The notes under the pieces are model-generated. The model was not told the DNA's origin. It saw only the letters and a program-made list of their open reading frames with translations, and did no database searches. The position numbers were made by a program, and so were the translations under genes. Positions 1 to 12,336 of a DNA stretch of 64,000 nucleotides are shown here, piece by piece. Source of the stretch: Salvelinus alpinus (taxonomy: Eukaryota > Chordata > Actinopteri > Salmoniformes > Salmonidae); the NCBI RefSeq assembly GCF_045679555.1, contig NC_092096.1, positions 21,475,016 through 21,539,015 on the forward strand. Direction: 5' to 3'. Position 1 is the first letter of the stretch, and every line of letters starts with the position of its first letter.

Positions 1-738
1 TCCAACCCTGTAGGAGTCACCTTGTCTCAGTGTCTGAGTCCAACCCTGTAGTAGTCACTCCGTCTCAGTGTCTGAGTCCAACCCTGTAGGAGTCACCTTG
101 TCTCAGTGTCTGGGTCCAACCCTGTAGGAGTCACCTTGTCTCAGTGTCTGGGTCCAACCCTGTAGGAGTCACCTTGTCTCAGTGTCTGGGTCCAACCCTG
201 TAGGAGTCACTCCGACTCAGTGTCTGGGTCCAACCCTGTAGGAGTCACTCCGACTCAGTGTCTGGGTCCAACCCTGTAGGAGTCACCTTGTCTCAGTGTC
301 TGGGTCCAACCCTGTAGGAGTCACTCGGTCTCAGTGTCTGAGTCCAACCCTGTAGGAGTCACCTTGTCTCAGTGTCTGAGTCCAACCCTGTAGGAGTCAC
401 CTTGTCTCAGTGTCTGAGTCCAACCCTGTAGGAGTCACCTTGTCTCAGTGTCTGAGTCCAACCCTGTAGGAGTCACCTTGTCTCAGTGTCTGAGTCCAAC
501 CCTGTAGGAGTCACCTTGTCTCAGTGTCTGAGTCCAACCCTGTAGGAGTCACCTTGTCTCAGTGTCTGAGTCCAACCCTGTAGGAGTCACCTTGTCTCAG
601 TGTCTGAGTCCAACCCTGTAGGAGTCACCTTGTCTCAGTGTCTGGGTCCAACCCTGTAGGAGTCACCTTGTCTCAGTGTCTGGGTCCAACCCTGTAGGAG
701 TCACCTTGTCTCAGTGTCTGAGTCCAACCCTGTAGGAG
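1..738. repeat. 38-bp minisatellite, about 19 units (left block)
   Basis: Direct tandem repeat whose unit begins TCCAACCCTGTAGGAGTCAC and has period 38. Units differ mainly at a few positions (CTTGTCTCAG versus TCCGACTCAG; CTGAG versus CTGGG). It runs off the left edge, so its true length is unknown. No coding role is visible. Confidence 0.97.
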
Positions 739-1327
739 CAGCGGTGGAAAAAGTACTTAATTGTCATACTTGAGTAACAGTAAAGATACCTTAATAGAAA
801 ATGACTCAAGTGAAAGTCATTCAGTAAAATACTACTTGAGTAAAACTCTAAAAGTATTTGGTTTTAACTCTACTCAAGTATCAAAAGTAAATGTAATTGC
901 TAAAATATACTCAAGTATTAAAAGTAAAAGTATAAATAATTTCAAATTCCTTATATTAAGCAAACCAGAAGGCACCATTTTCTTGTTTTGTAATTTATGC
1001 ATAGCCAGGGTCACACTCCAACAAACAGACATAATTTACAAACGAAGCATGTGTGTTTAGTGAGTCCACCAGATCAGAAGCAGTAGGGATGACCAGGGAT
1101 CTTCTCTTGATAAGTGTGTGAATTAGACAATTTCTGTCCTGCTAAGCATTTAAAATGTAACGAGTACTTTTAGGTGTCAGGGAAAATGTTTGTAGTAAAA
1201 AGTACATTTATTTAGTGAAGTAAAACTAAAAGTTGTAAAAAATATATAAATAGTAAAGTACAGATACCCCCCAAAATTACTTAAATAGTACTTTAAAGTA
1301 TTTTTACTTAAGTATTTTACACCACTG
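739..1327. mobile_element. hAT-type MITE inserted in the minisatellite
   Basis: 589-bp non-autonomous element with terminal inverted repeats of the CAGNGGTG(G/T)AAA...TTTACACCACTG type. Both sides carry the exact 8-bp duplication TGTAGGAG (731-738 and 1328-1335), which is the hAT signature. It has no transposase ORF. The interior is AT-rich and made of AAGTA/TACTT motifs. A relative lies at 62182-62595. Confidence 0.93.
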
Positions 1328-1500
1328 TGTAGGAGTCACACTGACTCAGTGACTGATCCAACCCTGTAGGAGTCACTTTGTCTCAGTGACTGATCCAACC
1401 CTGTAGGAGACACTGGCTCAGTGACTGATCCAACCCTGTAGGAGTCACTTTGTCTCAGTGACTGATCCAACCCTGTAGGAGACACTGGCTCAGTGACAGT
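1328..1500. repeat. Minisatellite, right block with diverged units
   Basis: Continuation of the TCCAACCCTGTAGGAG array beyond the hAT insertion. The units differ from the left block (CAGTGACTGATCC in place of CAGTGTCTGAGTCC, and GAGACACTGGCTCAG variants). The opposite-strand short ORF here is simply translated repeat. Confidence 0.93.
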
Positions 1501-3269
1501 GATGACTTGGATGTGTCTACAGCAAGCTTCCACTGATCCCAGAGGCTCAGGGCTTAGGCAGACAACACGGAGGAGGCTAGCTGCTTTTTCCAGTGCAGAG
1601 AAAAGGGATGAGAGCGGAGGGAGGGAGTGAGTGAACAGAAATTAGTCCGATTTCGGCTGTTTCCCCAGCGATGACCAGCGTCCCCCGTACACGTCCAACT
1701 GACACAGCTGCCTTGTAAACACTGTATGGAGATGGTTGACGGATGCCTTGTGGCCACCATTATAAACATCCTGTCACAGATGGGGCCTGCCCCTCTGCCA
1801 ACAGAAACTGTGGCCGGGCAAATATGGCCACCGACTCGAGATCAGGACAAATTGCTTGGCTGGCTCTCACTGCCAGATGAGTACCGTGGCAAATATGTGA
1901 GAGATTGAATGAAAGAGTGAGCATGTGAGTAAGTGAGAGATAGATAGAGAGAGCGTGAGTGCGAGAGTGCGAGAGAGAGAGACAGAGAGTGCGAGAGAGA
2001 CAGAGTGCGAGAGAGACAGAAAGTGCAAGAGAGACAGAAAGTGCAAGAGAGAGCGAGAGAGCGAGAGAGAAAGAGAATGACAAAGTGAGTGGATAACAGA
2101 GAGAGTGCGAGAGAGAGTGTGAGAGAGAGAGATCGAGACGGGTGTGACAAGGAAAGTCTGACGAGTCGAGGAGGGAGGAAGGTTGGGAGCCATCGCTGCT
2201 TTTCATCAGTGGACAAATTGGACACCAAAGGCAACGTCAGCTGTTTCCAAGCCTGGCTAATTAAAGATGTGTCTGAGGATTTATGACTTCATTCTCTTGG
2301 TTCTGGCAGCGTTTCCCAGGGGTTTGCAGAAAGATGACAGCCGCCATCTTTAAATAACAAACTATCTGCCGAAACGGATCGCACAATCCTGGTGCCGGAG
2401 CACAGGGAGTATGTTTCCCTGCTCCATGAAGTCTGTCTGGCAGACATGACATGGCTCCGACTACGCCTGTTGACAAAACCATATTACAAGGCCGTTATTC
2501 ACAGAGTCAAATGTTCCATGAAGAAGCCAGATCCATCTACTGGTGGTGCTTGTAGTTCAGCTCCTCTCGTGGTGAACAGAACAGGCCACAGATGTAGGAC
2601 CTGTTGTTCAGGGGGGTGTAGCAGAGACAGCAGTACACACCTGATCCTGACAGATTGGGGTCCACCTCTCTGTTGAGGTGTGATGGGAGACAGCATTGTG
2701 TTTGGCAGATGATGAACAGCGCTTGAGCGAACACAGACTCCCGAAGGGCAATGGCTCCAAAATAATGCCAAGTATCAGTCAGCCGGTATGGGTGTGTATT
2801 GTGTAGTATGTACGTGTCTAGTGTGTGTATGAGTATGTGTGTGTAGTGTGTATGAGTTTGTGTGTGTAGTGTGTGTGTAGTGTGTTTGTGTGTGTAGTGT
2901 GTATGAGTTTGTGTGTGTAGTGTGTTTGAGTTTGTGTGTGTAGTGCGCTCTACAAACGAGCAGCCTTCAATAAATGATGCATCAAACAACAGGTGTCAAC
3001 AGCTGAGCGCTCTGTGACTGAGGTTGAAGAGAGAGAGGAGGGAGGAGACCCAGAAACCTGCCTAAAACGGATTACGGGGTCAAAGGTCAAGCCCACATCC
3101 ACAGGATGCTCTGTTCTGCCTATTATGGGCTAGGACGACACACAGTGTCTTCTGGCAGGGATGGTTTGACTCCTCCCCTACTGCAGAGCCCCTCCCTCTT
3201 TTACTCAATAATCCCAACTCCTGGGGTGTCCGCATAAATCAACATCTTCTCATGAATACAGTACGGCTG
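1501..3269. other. Non-coding stretch with GA-rich and GT-rich simple repeats
   Basis: No gene recognised. About 1905-2145 is an imperfect GAGAGAGTGCGAGAGA-type purine tract. About 2800-2945 is a GTGTGTAGTGTGTATGAGTTTG-type degenerate tandem. ORFs here are low-complexity translations of these tracts. Confidence 0.8.
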
Positions 3270-3385
3270 CATCAATAAGGTACCATATTTCCTACATAAG
3301 GCACTACTTTTGACCAGGGACGTGTGTTAGGTGCACTATGTAGTGCACTGTGTAGGGAATAGGGTGGTATTTGGGATACAGCCTA
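3270..3385. mobile_element. Short interspersed repeat fragment of palindromic type
   Basis: The motifs TACTTTTGACCAGGG and GTGCACTATGTAGTGCACT followed by GGGAATAGGGTGGTATTTGGG match, from memory, a MITE-like repeat common in salmonid DNA. Exact ends and a target duplication could not be fixed. Confidence 0.5.
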
Positions 3386-3437
3386 CCTCTGCTGGTGAGA
3401 GGATACAAATTACATTCATTCATGTCTGCAGCAGCCT

Positions 3438-3796
3438 GGAAAGGAAGGAGGACGTAGAGGAAGGAGAGGGGGTAGAGGAAGGAGAGGAGGTAGAGGAAGG
3501 CGAGGAAGTAGAGGAAGGCGAGGAGGTAGAGGAAGGCGAGGAGGTATAGAAAGGAGAGGAAGTAGAGGAGGTAGAGGAAGGAGAGGGGGTAGAGGAAGGA
3601 GAGGAGGTAGAGGAAGGCGAGGAGGTAGAGAAAGGAGAGGAAGGACAGGAGGTAGAGGAGGTATGAGAGGAGGTAGAGGAAGGACAGGAGGTATGAGAGG
3701 AGGTAGAGGAAGGAGAGGAGGTAGAGGAAGGACAGGAGGTATGAGAGGAGGTAGAGGAAGGAGAGGAAGTAGAGGAAGGACAGGAGGGGGGTGAAT
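3438..3796. repeat. Purine-only minisatellite GGAGAGGAGGTAGAGGAA
   Basis: About 360 bp of nearly pure purine on the plus strand, built from GGAGGTAGAGGAAGG and GGACAGGAGGTATGAGA modules of varying length. Such tracts can adopt triplex or G-rich structures. The Glu-rich ORF across part of it is a by-product of the repeat. Confidence 0.93.
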
Positions 3797-3959
3797 GGAT
3801 ACAGGAGGAAATGGTGTTAGAGTGGACTATGTCAACAGGCTGGAAGGACAGAGGGTTGTGGTCCTATGTGTGGTGGCTTTGTTGGGCATGGTTAATGACG
3901 GGAGTGTTAGTCATTTAGCCATTTATATGATTATAAATGGCTAATGATTATAAATGGCT

Positions 3960-4250
3960 GATTATTATTTGACCATGCTGGTCATTTATGAACATTTGAA
4001 CATTTTGGCCATGTTCTGTTATAATCTCCACCCGGCACAGCCAGAAGAGGACTGGCCACCCCTCATAGCCTGGTTCCTCTCTAGGTTTCTTCCTAGGTTT
4101 TGGCCTTTCTAGGGAGTTTTTCCTAGCCGCCGTGCTTCTACACCTGCATTGCTTGCTGTTTGGGGTTTTAGGCTGGGTTTCTGTACAGCACTTCGAGATA
4201 TTAGCTGATGTACGAAGGGCTATATAAAATAAACTTGATTTGATTTATAT
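3960..4250 (+). mobile_element. LINE 3' end fragment, copy 1
   Basis: Sequence from GATTATTATTTGACCATG through CTTCTACACCTGCATTGC to the tail TATATAAAATAAACTTGATTTGATTT. The same segment recurs at 47420-47718. A 5'-truncated shared body with an A/T-rich TTGATTTGATT tail fits an L2/RTE-like LINE 3' end. No RT is present here. Confidence 0.75.
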
Positions 4251-4300
4251 GAAGGCAAATGTCTGGAATGACTGATGGAAAAACAACGAGACAAAAAACA

Positions 4301-4522
4301 CCTCTACAAACAGGTACTAAATAATATAACTCAATAGCAGATATCCTCTACTATCAGGTACTAAATAATATAACTCAATAGCAGATATCCTCTACAAACA
4401 GGTACTAAATAATATAACTCAATAGCAGATATCCTCTACTATCAGGTACTAAATAATATAACTCAATAGCAGATATCCTCTACTATCAGGTACTAAATAA
4501 TATAACTCAATAGCAGATATCT
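4301..4522. repeat. 44-bp tandem repeat, about 5 units
   Basis: The unit begins AGGTACTAAATAATATAACT and ends CAGATATCCTCTACTATC. Five units recur at 44-bp spacing with one internal variant (ACAAAC for ACTATC). Confidence 0.93.
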
Positions 4523-5500
4523 AATTTCAGAATTCACAACTTTTCTATGTATTATAGTTTTTTCCCAAATCTTTCTAAAAATATTCAAGGAGCACTATTC
4601 AGGGCTGAATGATTGCCATGTCTGACTTATAGGACTGTCATACAGCAGGTAAGAAGACACACCCTGTACTCCATCATTAACTACATGTACTTATCCAATC
4701 TTACAGAAGTCAAGAGGGCAATAATATATTACAAATAATTGTGGCTTCCTTCATCGGGGAACACAGAAGTGTACAAACCATGGAACGTCCGGCCCTTGTT
4801 GTTCCTATGTTGTTGGTGTTTAGTCCTGAGGGTGGCTTGCATGTGTTAGAGAGAGAGGGGAGAAATCTGCCCGCCATCAGAATAACTGCGTGTGGTGATG
4901 GATACTGTAATGGAAAGCATCGCTCTCAACCACCCACTTTCACAAGACAAAAAGGGAAAGTGTGTCATTTCCTAAACCACCGGAGAAGGAACCACGGCGG
5001 CCCGAGGGTGAGGAATTCCAGATGAGATGAGCAACGAGTCGTCTGAGACAGAGACGGACAGAGAGACAGAGAGAGAAACTAGTTAGAGAGAGCGACAATG
5101 GAGGTCTATACTGTTGTTTATTAGTTCAATTGCCCAATAAATGTCTTGGTGGGCCGAATTTTTAAGGCTCTTAACAGGTTGGCATACGCCCACTTGGCAG
5201 AGGTGTCCTCGCTCCATGTTTGGTGTCTTCAGTCACGGCTGCTTCTAATGTGGTTGTTTACAGGGACCATCAGTGATGTTGAGACCAATAACTCATAATG
5301 ACTTGATTATCCCTTGTTCGGGGCCATTATCATAAACAAATCAATCCAGCGTCCTCTAAGAGGGAAAAGGCTGGGGTTGCCATCCGCTCTGTGGAAATTC
5401 CATATTCAGTCAAACTGGGTGGAGACATCGGGGAGCCTAATGGCTGACTGCCTCTCTCAGCATTGATTCAGCGGTCAACATGTTATTCTGCTACAGACCA
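4523..5500. other. Non-coding stretch, nothing recognised
   Basis: No coding signature, splice-bounded exon or repeat family was recognised. ORFs here, such as the 94-codon ORF at 4741, have no recognisable domain and no conserved-looking composition. Confidence 0.6.
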
Positions 5501-5685
5501 GCCAGGGGCTGGTAATAGTCTTGTCTTAGACAGTAAGCCCAGGTGCCACCAGACACACAATCAACACAGCGGGCAGGTTTCCCAGACACAGATTAATCAT
5601 ACTCCTGGAAAAGGGTGTGCACTCACTACTCAAAGTCGCTCTGGATAAGAGCATCTGCTAAACGACTAAAATGTAAAATGTAAAA
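5500..5685 (+). mobile_element. SINE/LINE tail fragment
   Basis: Contains GTTTCCCAGACACAGATTAA and then GTCGCTCTGGATAAGAGCAT followed by CTGCTAAACGACTAAAATGT. This 3' motif is very common in teleost retroposons. No complete element or target duplication could be delimited. Confidence 0.55.
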
Positions 5686-5689
5686 ATGA

Positions 5690-7255
5690 TATATTCTACA
5701 TTAAAAGTGCTTCTTAGCTGAGGAATATGCTTCATCTGAGTCCGGGAAACCAGCCGAGTGCTCCAATGTAGGCCTATCATACACATTAAGACAGGACATA
5801 CATACACACTTCATCTCATTCCAATGTCCCCATACAAAACCCTTGCACGATGTTGAGAAATAATCACCAAATCAGTTGATCCACGGAGGGAAAGTAACGA
5901 TCGGTGCCGTCTTCCATTTCAAACATAATGACCAACTCAAATCTCATCACCCAGCATACAATCTCCGGTCCTCTACTAAGTGACTGCATACTGCAGCCTG
6001 TCAATTCCAGTTCTAATGATACACGGGCCATCTAATTGCACTCCTGGACGTTCCCTTGATTAGTGATTAGAGTTGCGTTTGTGGAAATAATTGCCATTGA
6101 ATCAGAGTTGGAGGAGACGCTACGCTTCATGATGAAGAGGGGTCGCCGAGGTCACCAGGGAAGATAACAAATACCAGTGACACCACGGAAACTAGGGGGA
6201 AATAAAAACAACTCGAATAGAACCCGGTGTTCTTTATTCATGACTTACTGTCGGTCTCTCGAAGGACGCCATCACCTCAAATGCTTACACCATGCAAGCA
6301 TAATAGATATCCACAGAGGTAGACTATCTATGAGAATTCCAATCAGGATTGTTGATATGATCCTGGGTTGGCCTCATTGTACAATCGAGCTTCCAGAGGT
6401 ATACACATAGGTCTACAGGATTCTACAGACGCTCAGATGAGCCTTTGCTAATTTCAGATAGCTTCACTAAAAATAGAGCCATTTTCCCAGCATTCTCTGT
6501 CCCTTGGGTGACAGTCTACATTTCACTGCAGGTCATCTTCCTCTTGTAAAAATAATTACCCCACTAAAAAGACCCCATTGCTATTGACCCCATTGTATGA
6601 AAGTATGATGTTTCAGACTGAGTGTTCTGTCATAGGGCTCTGTGACGCCATAGTATTCTCTGACACATAGAAAAAACTGATTTATGATTCTCCATCGTTT
6701 ATATCTAGCGTCTAGCCTAACTCAATACGCACCAACACAGTCTTAACACAGGAGTCTGAATGCTCTGAAGGCTCCTCCAGAGCATCTTGATATAGAGTAC
6801 TGAATTGGCCCCTCCCTCCTCTCCTCGACCCCCTCCTCACCCCTCCACTCCACTCGCCCCCCCCCCACACACGTCCCCCTCCTCTCCACCCCTTCCCTCT
6901 ACCTCCTTCCCTCCCCCACCACAGTTTGATGGTACAAGTGATGCCATGCTGATTGTTGCAAGAGAAGAAAAGTGGTTGTTTTTCTCTTTGTGTCAGCAAC
7001 ATTCCCTGGCCAGAGCTGAGGCCAATTACCCCAAGAGACACACATGTACACACAAACACACACACCACCACGACCACTTACACAAGCAGAAACACACACA
7101 AAGCACGCGTGCACACACACAAGCAGAACTAAAACACAATCCACCCAAACTCTGAAAATCACGTCTGCAGTGCAGGGGAAGACTTAAATTCTTAATGACA
7201 TGTTGCATTGTGCAGTGAACAAAGGAAAACACACATACTCTTTCTCACCAACCAG
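5690..7255. other. Non-coding stretch with a C-rich tract and CA-rich region
   Basis: No gene recognised. 6805-6925 is a C/T-rich tract and 7045-7130 is CA-rich. The overlapping ORFs on both strands are products of biased composition. Confidence 0.7.
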
Positions 7256-7259
7256 CATG

Positions 7260-7711
7260 TTGTATTATTCTGTACAATATGGTACAAATGTGCAAAACGT
7301 ATGATAAACAAATTCCAATGTGTTGTTTCTAATGTTAGCTAGGTGGCTAACATTAGCTAGACTAGGGGTTAGGGTTAAGGTTAGGAGTTAGGAGTTAGAT
7401 TAAAGGGTTAAGGTTAGGAGTTAGATTAAAGGGTTAGCTAACATGCTAACCTGTTGCAAAGTAGCAAGTAGTTGCAAAGTTGCTAAAATGTAAAAGTTGT
7501 CCATGATGAGATTCAACACGCAACCTTGGGGTTGCTAGACGTTCGTGTTATATGCCAACACATCCACCCCGACCAACCACACTACTTTCTTTTTTGCCTT
7601 AAGTAACCTTCTGTCTTATGTAACCATAACAAACGTAACATGTTATACTAATTTAAGTGTCCCGGATTTACATTTTACAATGTTACATCTAGTCTATGAG
7701 ACCAAGTTGCT
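7260..7711 (-). mobile_element. MITE of the TGAGACCA-terminal family, diverged copy
   Basis: Shares the terminal motif ATGAGACCAAGTTG and internal GCTAACATTAGCTAG, AGGGTTAAGGTTAGGA and CCCGGATTTAC motifs with the elements at 61497-62027 and 40300-40514. No target duplication was confirmed. The left end is degenerate. Confidence 0.6.
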
Positions 7712-7957
7712 CACACACACACACACAAAATGCAGTCTGGGAGTAGATTAGGTTTTGGCAGGGTCTCAGCACTCCGACGAGAGAGAGTACGAGGAGGCCA
7801 CTGGGTTAATGAAATGGGTTGAGGAGGCCTTTCAACACCACCGACTCAAGTTCAAGATCAAAACAAAGATTTACCTCTAATTGAAATTAGATTGTCTATT
7901 GGCCAAACTCCCAGTGGACAGCGAGGGAAATTGGTGAAGCTGGGTGGGGCTGTCAGG
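7712..7957. other. Short non-coding spacer
   Basis: Nothing recognised apart from a short CA run near 7712-7728. Confidence 0.5.
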
Positions 7958-8210
7958 GTCTGGGGGTGGTGTGTGGAGGGTAGAGGAGCTGATGTGGAGT
8001 TTACAGTCTGGGGGTGGAGGGTAGAGGAGCTGATGTGGAGTTTACAGTCTGGGGGTGGAGGGTAGAGGAACTGATGTGGAGTTTACAGTCTGGGGGTGGA
8101 GGGTAGAGGAGCTGATGTGGAGTTTACAGTCTGGGGGTGGAGGGTAGAGGAGCTGATGTGGAGTTTACAGTCTGGGGGTGGAGGGTAGAGGAGCTGATGT
8201 GGAGTTTACA
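7958..8210. repeat. 41-bp minisatellite, about 6 units
   Basis: The unit begins GTCTGGGGGTGGAGGGTAGA and ends GATGTGGAGTTTACA. It recurs at 41-bp spacing. The first unit is a variant with an insertion (GGTGTGTGG). Confidence 0.93.
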
Positions 8211-8705
8211 GGCACCAGGGGAGCTAGCGGTTGTGATAAATGTTCATTGGGTACATCCCAATTCCTCAAAGACTTCTTTGAGGGTGAGGGGGGTGGTGGA
8301 ATGACCGTCCCTCAGTGTGTGTGTATATAGCATCTTGCTCCAGGTATACAATCCTAATAAAAAGGAAGATGATTGTAGTCCCAGGAGACTGGAATTGTGT
8401 GAGGGACTCTGTAAGCTCTTCCTACAGGCTCCTTATCAGACCCCACCACTCAGAGGATCATCCTACTCATTGGAATTAAGATTTTGCGTGGCTGCTGGCT
8501 CCGCCATAAGTCTGACTTCATCTCCTTCCTCCATAAATGTGTAATGCAAGTTCATTTAACAGTGCTGTCATTTCTTATCTCAGAGTCGCTCCTAAGGAGA
8601 CGAGGCCAAGATGGAATTTGGGGCCTGCATTCTCTGCTTTTAAAAGCACATCCATTCAACGTCAATTTCAACTTTGCCAACGAGACAAACTAAACATGAC
8701 AGTGG
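8211..8705. other. Non-coding stretch, nothing recognised
   Basis: Short overlapping ORFs only, with no domain and no repeat family recognised. Confidence 0.5.
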
Positions 8706-9155
8706 GATACACCGAGTGGATAAAACATCTGGAACACCTTTCCATGACAGACTGACCAGGTGAATGTTATGTTCCCTTATTGATGTCACTTGTTAAATCC
8801 ACTTCAATCACTGTAGATGAAGGGGAGGAGACAGGTTAAATAAGGATTTTTAAGCCTTGAGACATGGATTGTGTATGCGTGTCATTCAGAGGGTGAATGG
8901 GCAAGACAGAATATTTAAGTGCCTTTGAACGGGGTATGGTAGTAGGTACCAGGCGCACCGGTTTGAGTGTGTCAAGAACTGCAACGCTGCTGGGTTTTTC
9001 AAGCTCAACAGTTTCCTGTGTGTATCAAGAATGGTCCACCACCCATAGGACATCAGGCCAACCTGACACAACTGTGGGAAGCATTGGAGTCAACATGGGC
9101 CAGCATCCATGTGGAACGCTTTCGACACCTTGTAGTCCATGGCCCAACAAATTAA
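8706..9155 (+). mobile_element. Tc1-like transposon remnant, 3' truncated and internally deleted
   Basis: The left part resembles a Tc1 terminal region (ATACACCGAGTGGATAAAAC, GGAACACC). It is followed by a reading frame from 8897 whose start (MGKTEYLSAFERGMVVG...) is a Tc1 transposase N-terminal helix-turn-helix: RRTGLSVSRTATLLGFS then SSTVS. The frame then jumps to the C-terminal region ([13 protein letters not shown] in another frame at about 9090-9140), so the catalytic DDE core is missing. The element cannot encode an active transposase. The right terminal repeat is not seen. Confidence 0.8.
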
Positions 9156-9159
9156 GGCT

Positions 9160-9255
9160 GTACCCGCTTCCCCCACTCCCTCACTCCCATCCTACCCCAT
9201 GCATCCCTCACTCCCATGCTACCCCATGCATCCCTCACTCCCATCCTACCCCATG
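9160..9255. repeat. Short tandem CACTCCCATCCTACCCCATG-type repeat, 3 units
   Basis: About 27-bp units of CCCTCACTCCCATNCTACCCCATGCAT directly after the Tc1 remnant. Confidence 0.8.
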
Positions 9256-9580
9256 CATTCTGAAAGCCTATCACGCAACAATATTTAGTTTTATTTTACC
9301 AGGTCCGTTGACTGAGAACACATTCTCATTTACATCAACGAGCTGGGGTATAGTTACAGGGGAGATGAATGAGCCAATTGGAAGCTGGGGATGATGAGGT
9401 AGGCCATGATGGTATGAGGGCCAGATTGGGAATTTAGCCAGGACAACGGGGTTAACACCCCTACTCTTACGATAACTTTTTTAGACCTGAAGAAAGAGTT
9501 CCTTCTACTGGTTCCCCAACACCACTTTCAGCAGTATCTGGTCTCGCATCCAGGAACTGATCAGAACTAACCCTGCTTAG
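9256..9580. other. Non-coding, fragment of an interspersed repeat
   Basis: TTTTACCAGGTCCGTTGACT and AGAACACATTCTCATTTACA are motifs familiar from salmonid repeats. No complete element or gene could be delimited. Confidence 0.4.
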
Positions 9581-10985
9581 TGTCATGACGTTGGGTTGGG
9601 GGTAGGTTTACGACAGTCATAAATACCTCTTTCCCCCTTTTTCTCTCTCCCCACTATAACTGATGTGACATAAGGAAACCCATGGGTTAACATAGAGATT
9701 CTGGGTAACATCAGAAGTTGGGGGAAATGAACTATATTCTGGTAATCCGACCAACTGAACATATGCGGTGGTACTTAAGGTATATTATGTCAGTTCGGTT
9801 GCCCTCTGACACATTCTCATCAATGATAGATTGACATAAACTCCACTGTGAAAAGTCTAAACGTCAGGGGTATCGGATTCACATGGAATTGTTGTTTAAT
9901 TGAAATGTTTGAATATGACATTATTTGTGAAGAGGTGAAATGTAATTTTAGCTTCCAAATGAGAGATCTGTACTTTCATAAGTTTTCCTCTGCTCACAGT
10001 GGCCCACCCCTGTGAAGAGGCATGGGTTATAAACTTTTCAGACACACCCCTCTCCCTCCACTATATAAAGCCATAGACAAGAATATAACTTCCTGTTCCG
10101 GGTACACCAGGATGACGGTCCTGTGTCAGAATGGTTCAGACAATAACTACAGAACTAGGCCAACATCAGCATGGACTTTGATTGTGAATGGTATGAACTT
10201 TGAACTCGTATTCACTACAGAAGTGATATCTCCTAACCGTTGAGTTAGCAACAGCTAAACGCAGGTTAGGAAGGACAGTCCGAGTATCCCGTCTACTACA
10301 TACAACGTTACTACAACGTATCCCGTGACAACCAGAGACATTCTTCAAAGGACAGAGGACTCGGGTTGGCGACACGGTCCATCTACCACCAACCTACTGA
10401 AGCGCAGCTCAGAGTAAATATGTATTGCATTTTCTTTTTCAAATGGGCGGTAATTTAGAATGCATCAGATACTGTATTTACGACAGCACAGCTCGCCTAT
10501 GTTCCAGTCTCCCGCTCTTTCACTAAAATCCCGCCCCTTTCCTTTGTGTAACAAGCTGTCATATCTATAACGCCCGCTAGGGACGTTTTTCTGTATGACG
10601 TAATTTGTGATCAAGTTATTATTTAATTGTATATGTGTGATTCTGTGTGATTAGTTAGGTATTTAGTAAATAAATAATTAAACCCAATTTTGTATTGCTG
10701 ATTCAACTTGTTAGCCAGGATTCTTGCAGATAATCAAGGACTTACAACTTTCAGATGAGACTGAATAAAATGACGATTAATGTGACTGCTATTTAGTAAA
10801 ATATTACTAAATCTTTAAGAGTTTATTCGAAAGATAACAGCTCTATAAATATTATTTCGTGGTGTCCCTCTCTAGTTAATTAATATTTACATGATTAGTT
10901 CAATCAGGTAATATTAATTACAGAGAAATTATTTTATAGAATAGCATGTCATAGCAATCAATCTGGCATAGTCAAAGACACGACA
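9581..10985 (+). mobile_element. Solo LTR, about 1.4 kb
   Basis: Begins TGTCATGACGTTGGGTTGGG and ends AAAGACACGACA, that is TG...CA. It is flanked by the 4-bp direct repeat TTAG (9577-9580 and 10986-10989). No gag, pol or env reading frame lies inside, so it is a solitary LTR left by recombination. The small ORFs within it are not significant. Confidence 0.8.
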
Positions 10986-11040
10986 TTAGCTTCAAAGGCA
11001 AGCCAGCAGTGGGATGTAGGGTGGTATGCTGCTGGCTAAA

Positions 11041-11705
11041 TACAATATATCAAACAAATCAACCATAATATATCAAATATAATATATCAAACATATCAAA
11101 TCAAATATATCAAATATATCAAACAAATCAAATAACCATATCAAATATAATATATCAAACAAATCAAATATAACATATCAAACATAATATATCAAATATA
11201 TCAAACAAATCAAATATATCAAACAAATCAAATACAATATATCAAACATATCAAACATAATATATCAAACAAATCAAATATAATATACCAAACAAATCAA
11301 ACATAATATATCAAATATATCAAATACAATATATCAAACATATCAAATATAATATATCATACATAATATATCAAACATATCAAATATATCATACATAATA
11401 TATCAAACATATCAAATATATCATACATATCAAATATATCATACATAATATATCAAACATATCAAATATATCATACATATCAAATATATCATACATAATA
11501 TATCAAACATATGTTTGATATGTATGATATCAAATATAATATATCAAACATAATATATCAAACATAATATATCAAACATATCATATCAAATATATCAAAC
11601 ATAATATATCAAACATATCAAATATAATATATCAAACATAATATATCAAACATATCAAATATAATATATCAAACATAATATATCAAACATAATACATCAA
11701 ACATA
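11041..11705. repeat. AT-rich tandem array of ATATCAAA(C/T) motifs
   Basis: About 665 bp built from ATATCAAACATATCAAATAT and variants. A local inversion at about 11505-11530 (CATATGTTTGATATGTATGATATC) reverses the motif. There are no ORFs. Confidence 0.95.
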
Positions 11706-11709
11706 TCCG

Positions 11710-12336
11710 AATGCAGATTCCTCATCATACTGAGAAGGGACTTATGGGACTTGTATATGAGACCTGTGCCTCAGATGAACACATTAGCATGAGTCAGCTC
11801 TTTATTTCCTGCTCAAAGGGGCCATTAAGGCACCTCAGGCCATTCTATACAGGCCACCAGCCTGCCAGTCAGGCCCAAACAGCTGTAATTTCCAGCTACC
11901 TTCACGGGCCGCCAGCCAGCGAGCCAGACACAAACAGCTGTAGTTTCCAGCTACATTCACAGCTTCCCTCTTCATTTAAGCCCGTGCTATTCAGTGCCAT
12001 TATCTGGGCCAAGGTTGCACACATCCAGTAGGCCAGCCGTTCTTCCCCAAGGCAAATTTATGTAGGCCTAAATTAATTAAAAAGCACGTCCTTATGCGTG
12101 GCAGCTGCTCTATGGGATGGGGACTCTATGACAGGGTTTCCCAAGCTCGGTCATGGGGCCCCCCACTGGCTGTATAGTGCTAGGGCAAAAAACAAAACGT
12201 GCACCCATGTGGGGCCCCAGGACCGAGTTAGGGAAACCCTGCTCTATGGGATGGGGAGTCTGTGGGATGAGGACTCTGTGGGATGTGGGATGGGTGCTTG
12301 GAGACAGAAAATAGGGCTATAATTCATGTATCAACA
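11710..12336. other. Non-coding stretch with small direct repeats
   Basis: Two related AAACAGCTGTANTTTCCAGCTAC segments (near 11878 and 11932) and a GGGATGGGGA-type repeat (12110-12290). No gene recognised. Confidence 0.5.

Noticed and set aside
1-1500. CRISPR-like array
   Set aside because: Units are contiguous without unique spacers, and the DNA is vertebrate. It is a minisatellite. The same holds for the 22-, 19- and 54-bp arrays.
3331-3549. Glu-rich protein
   Set aside because: Frame through a purine-only minisatellite, without other support.
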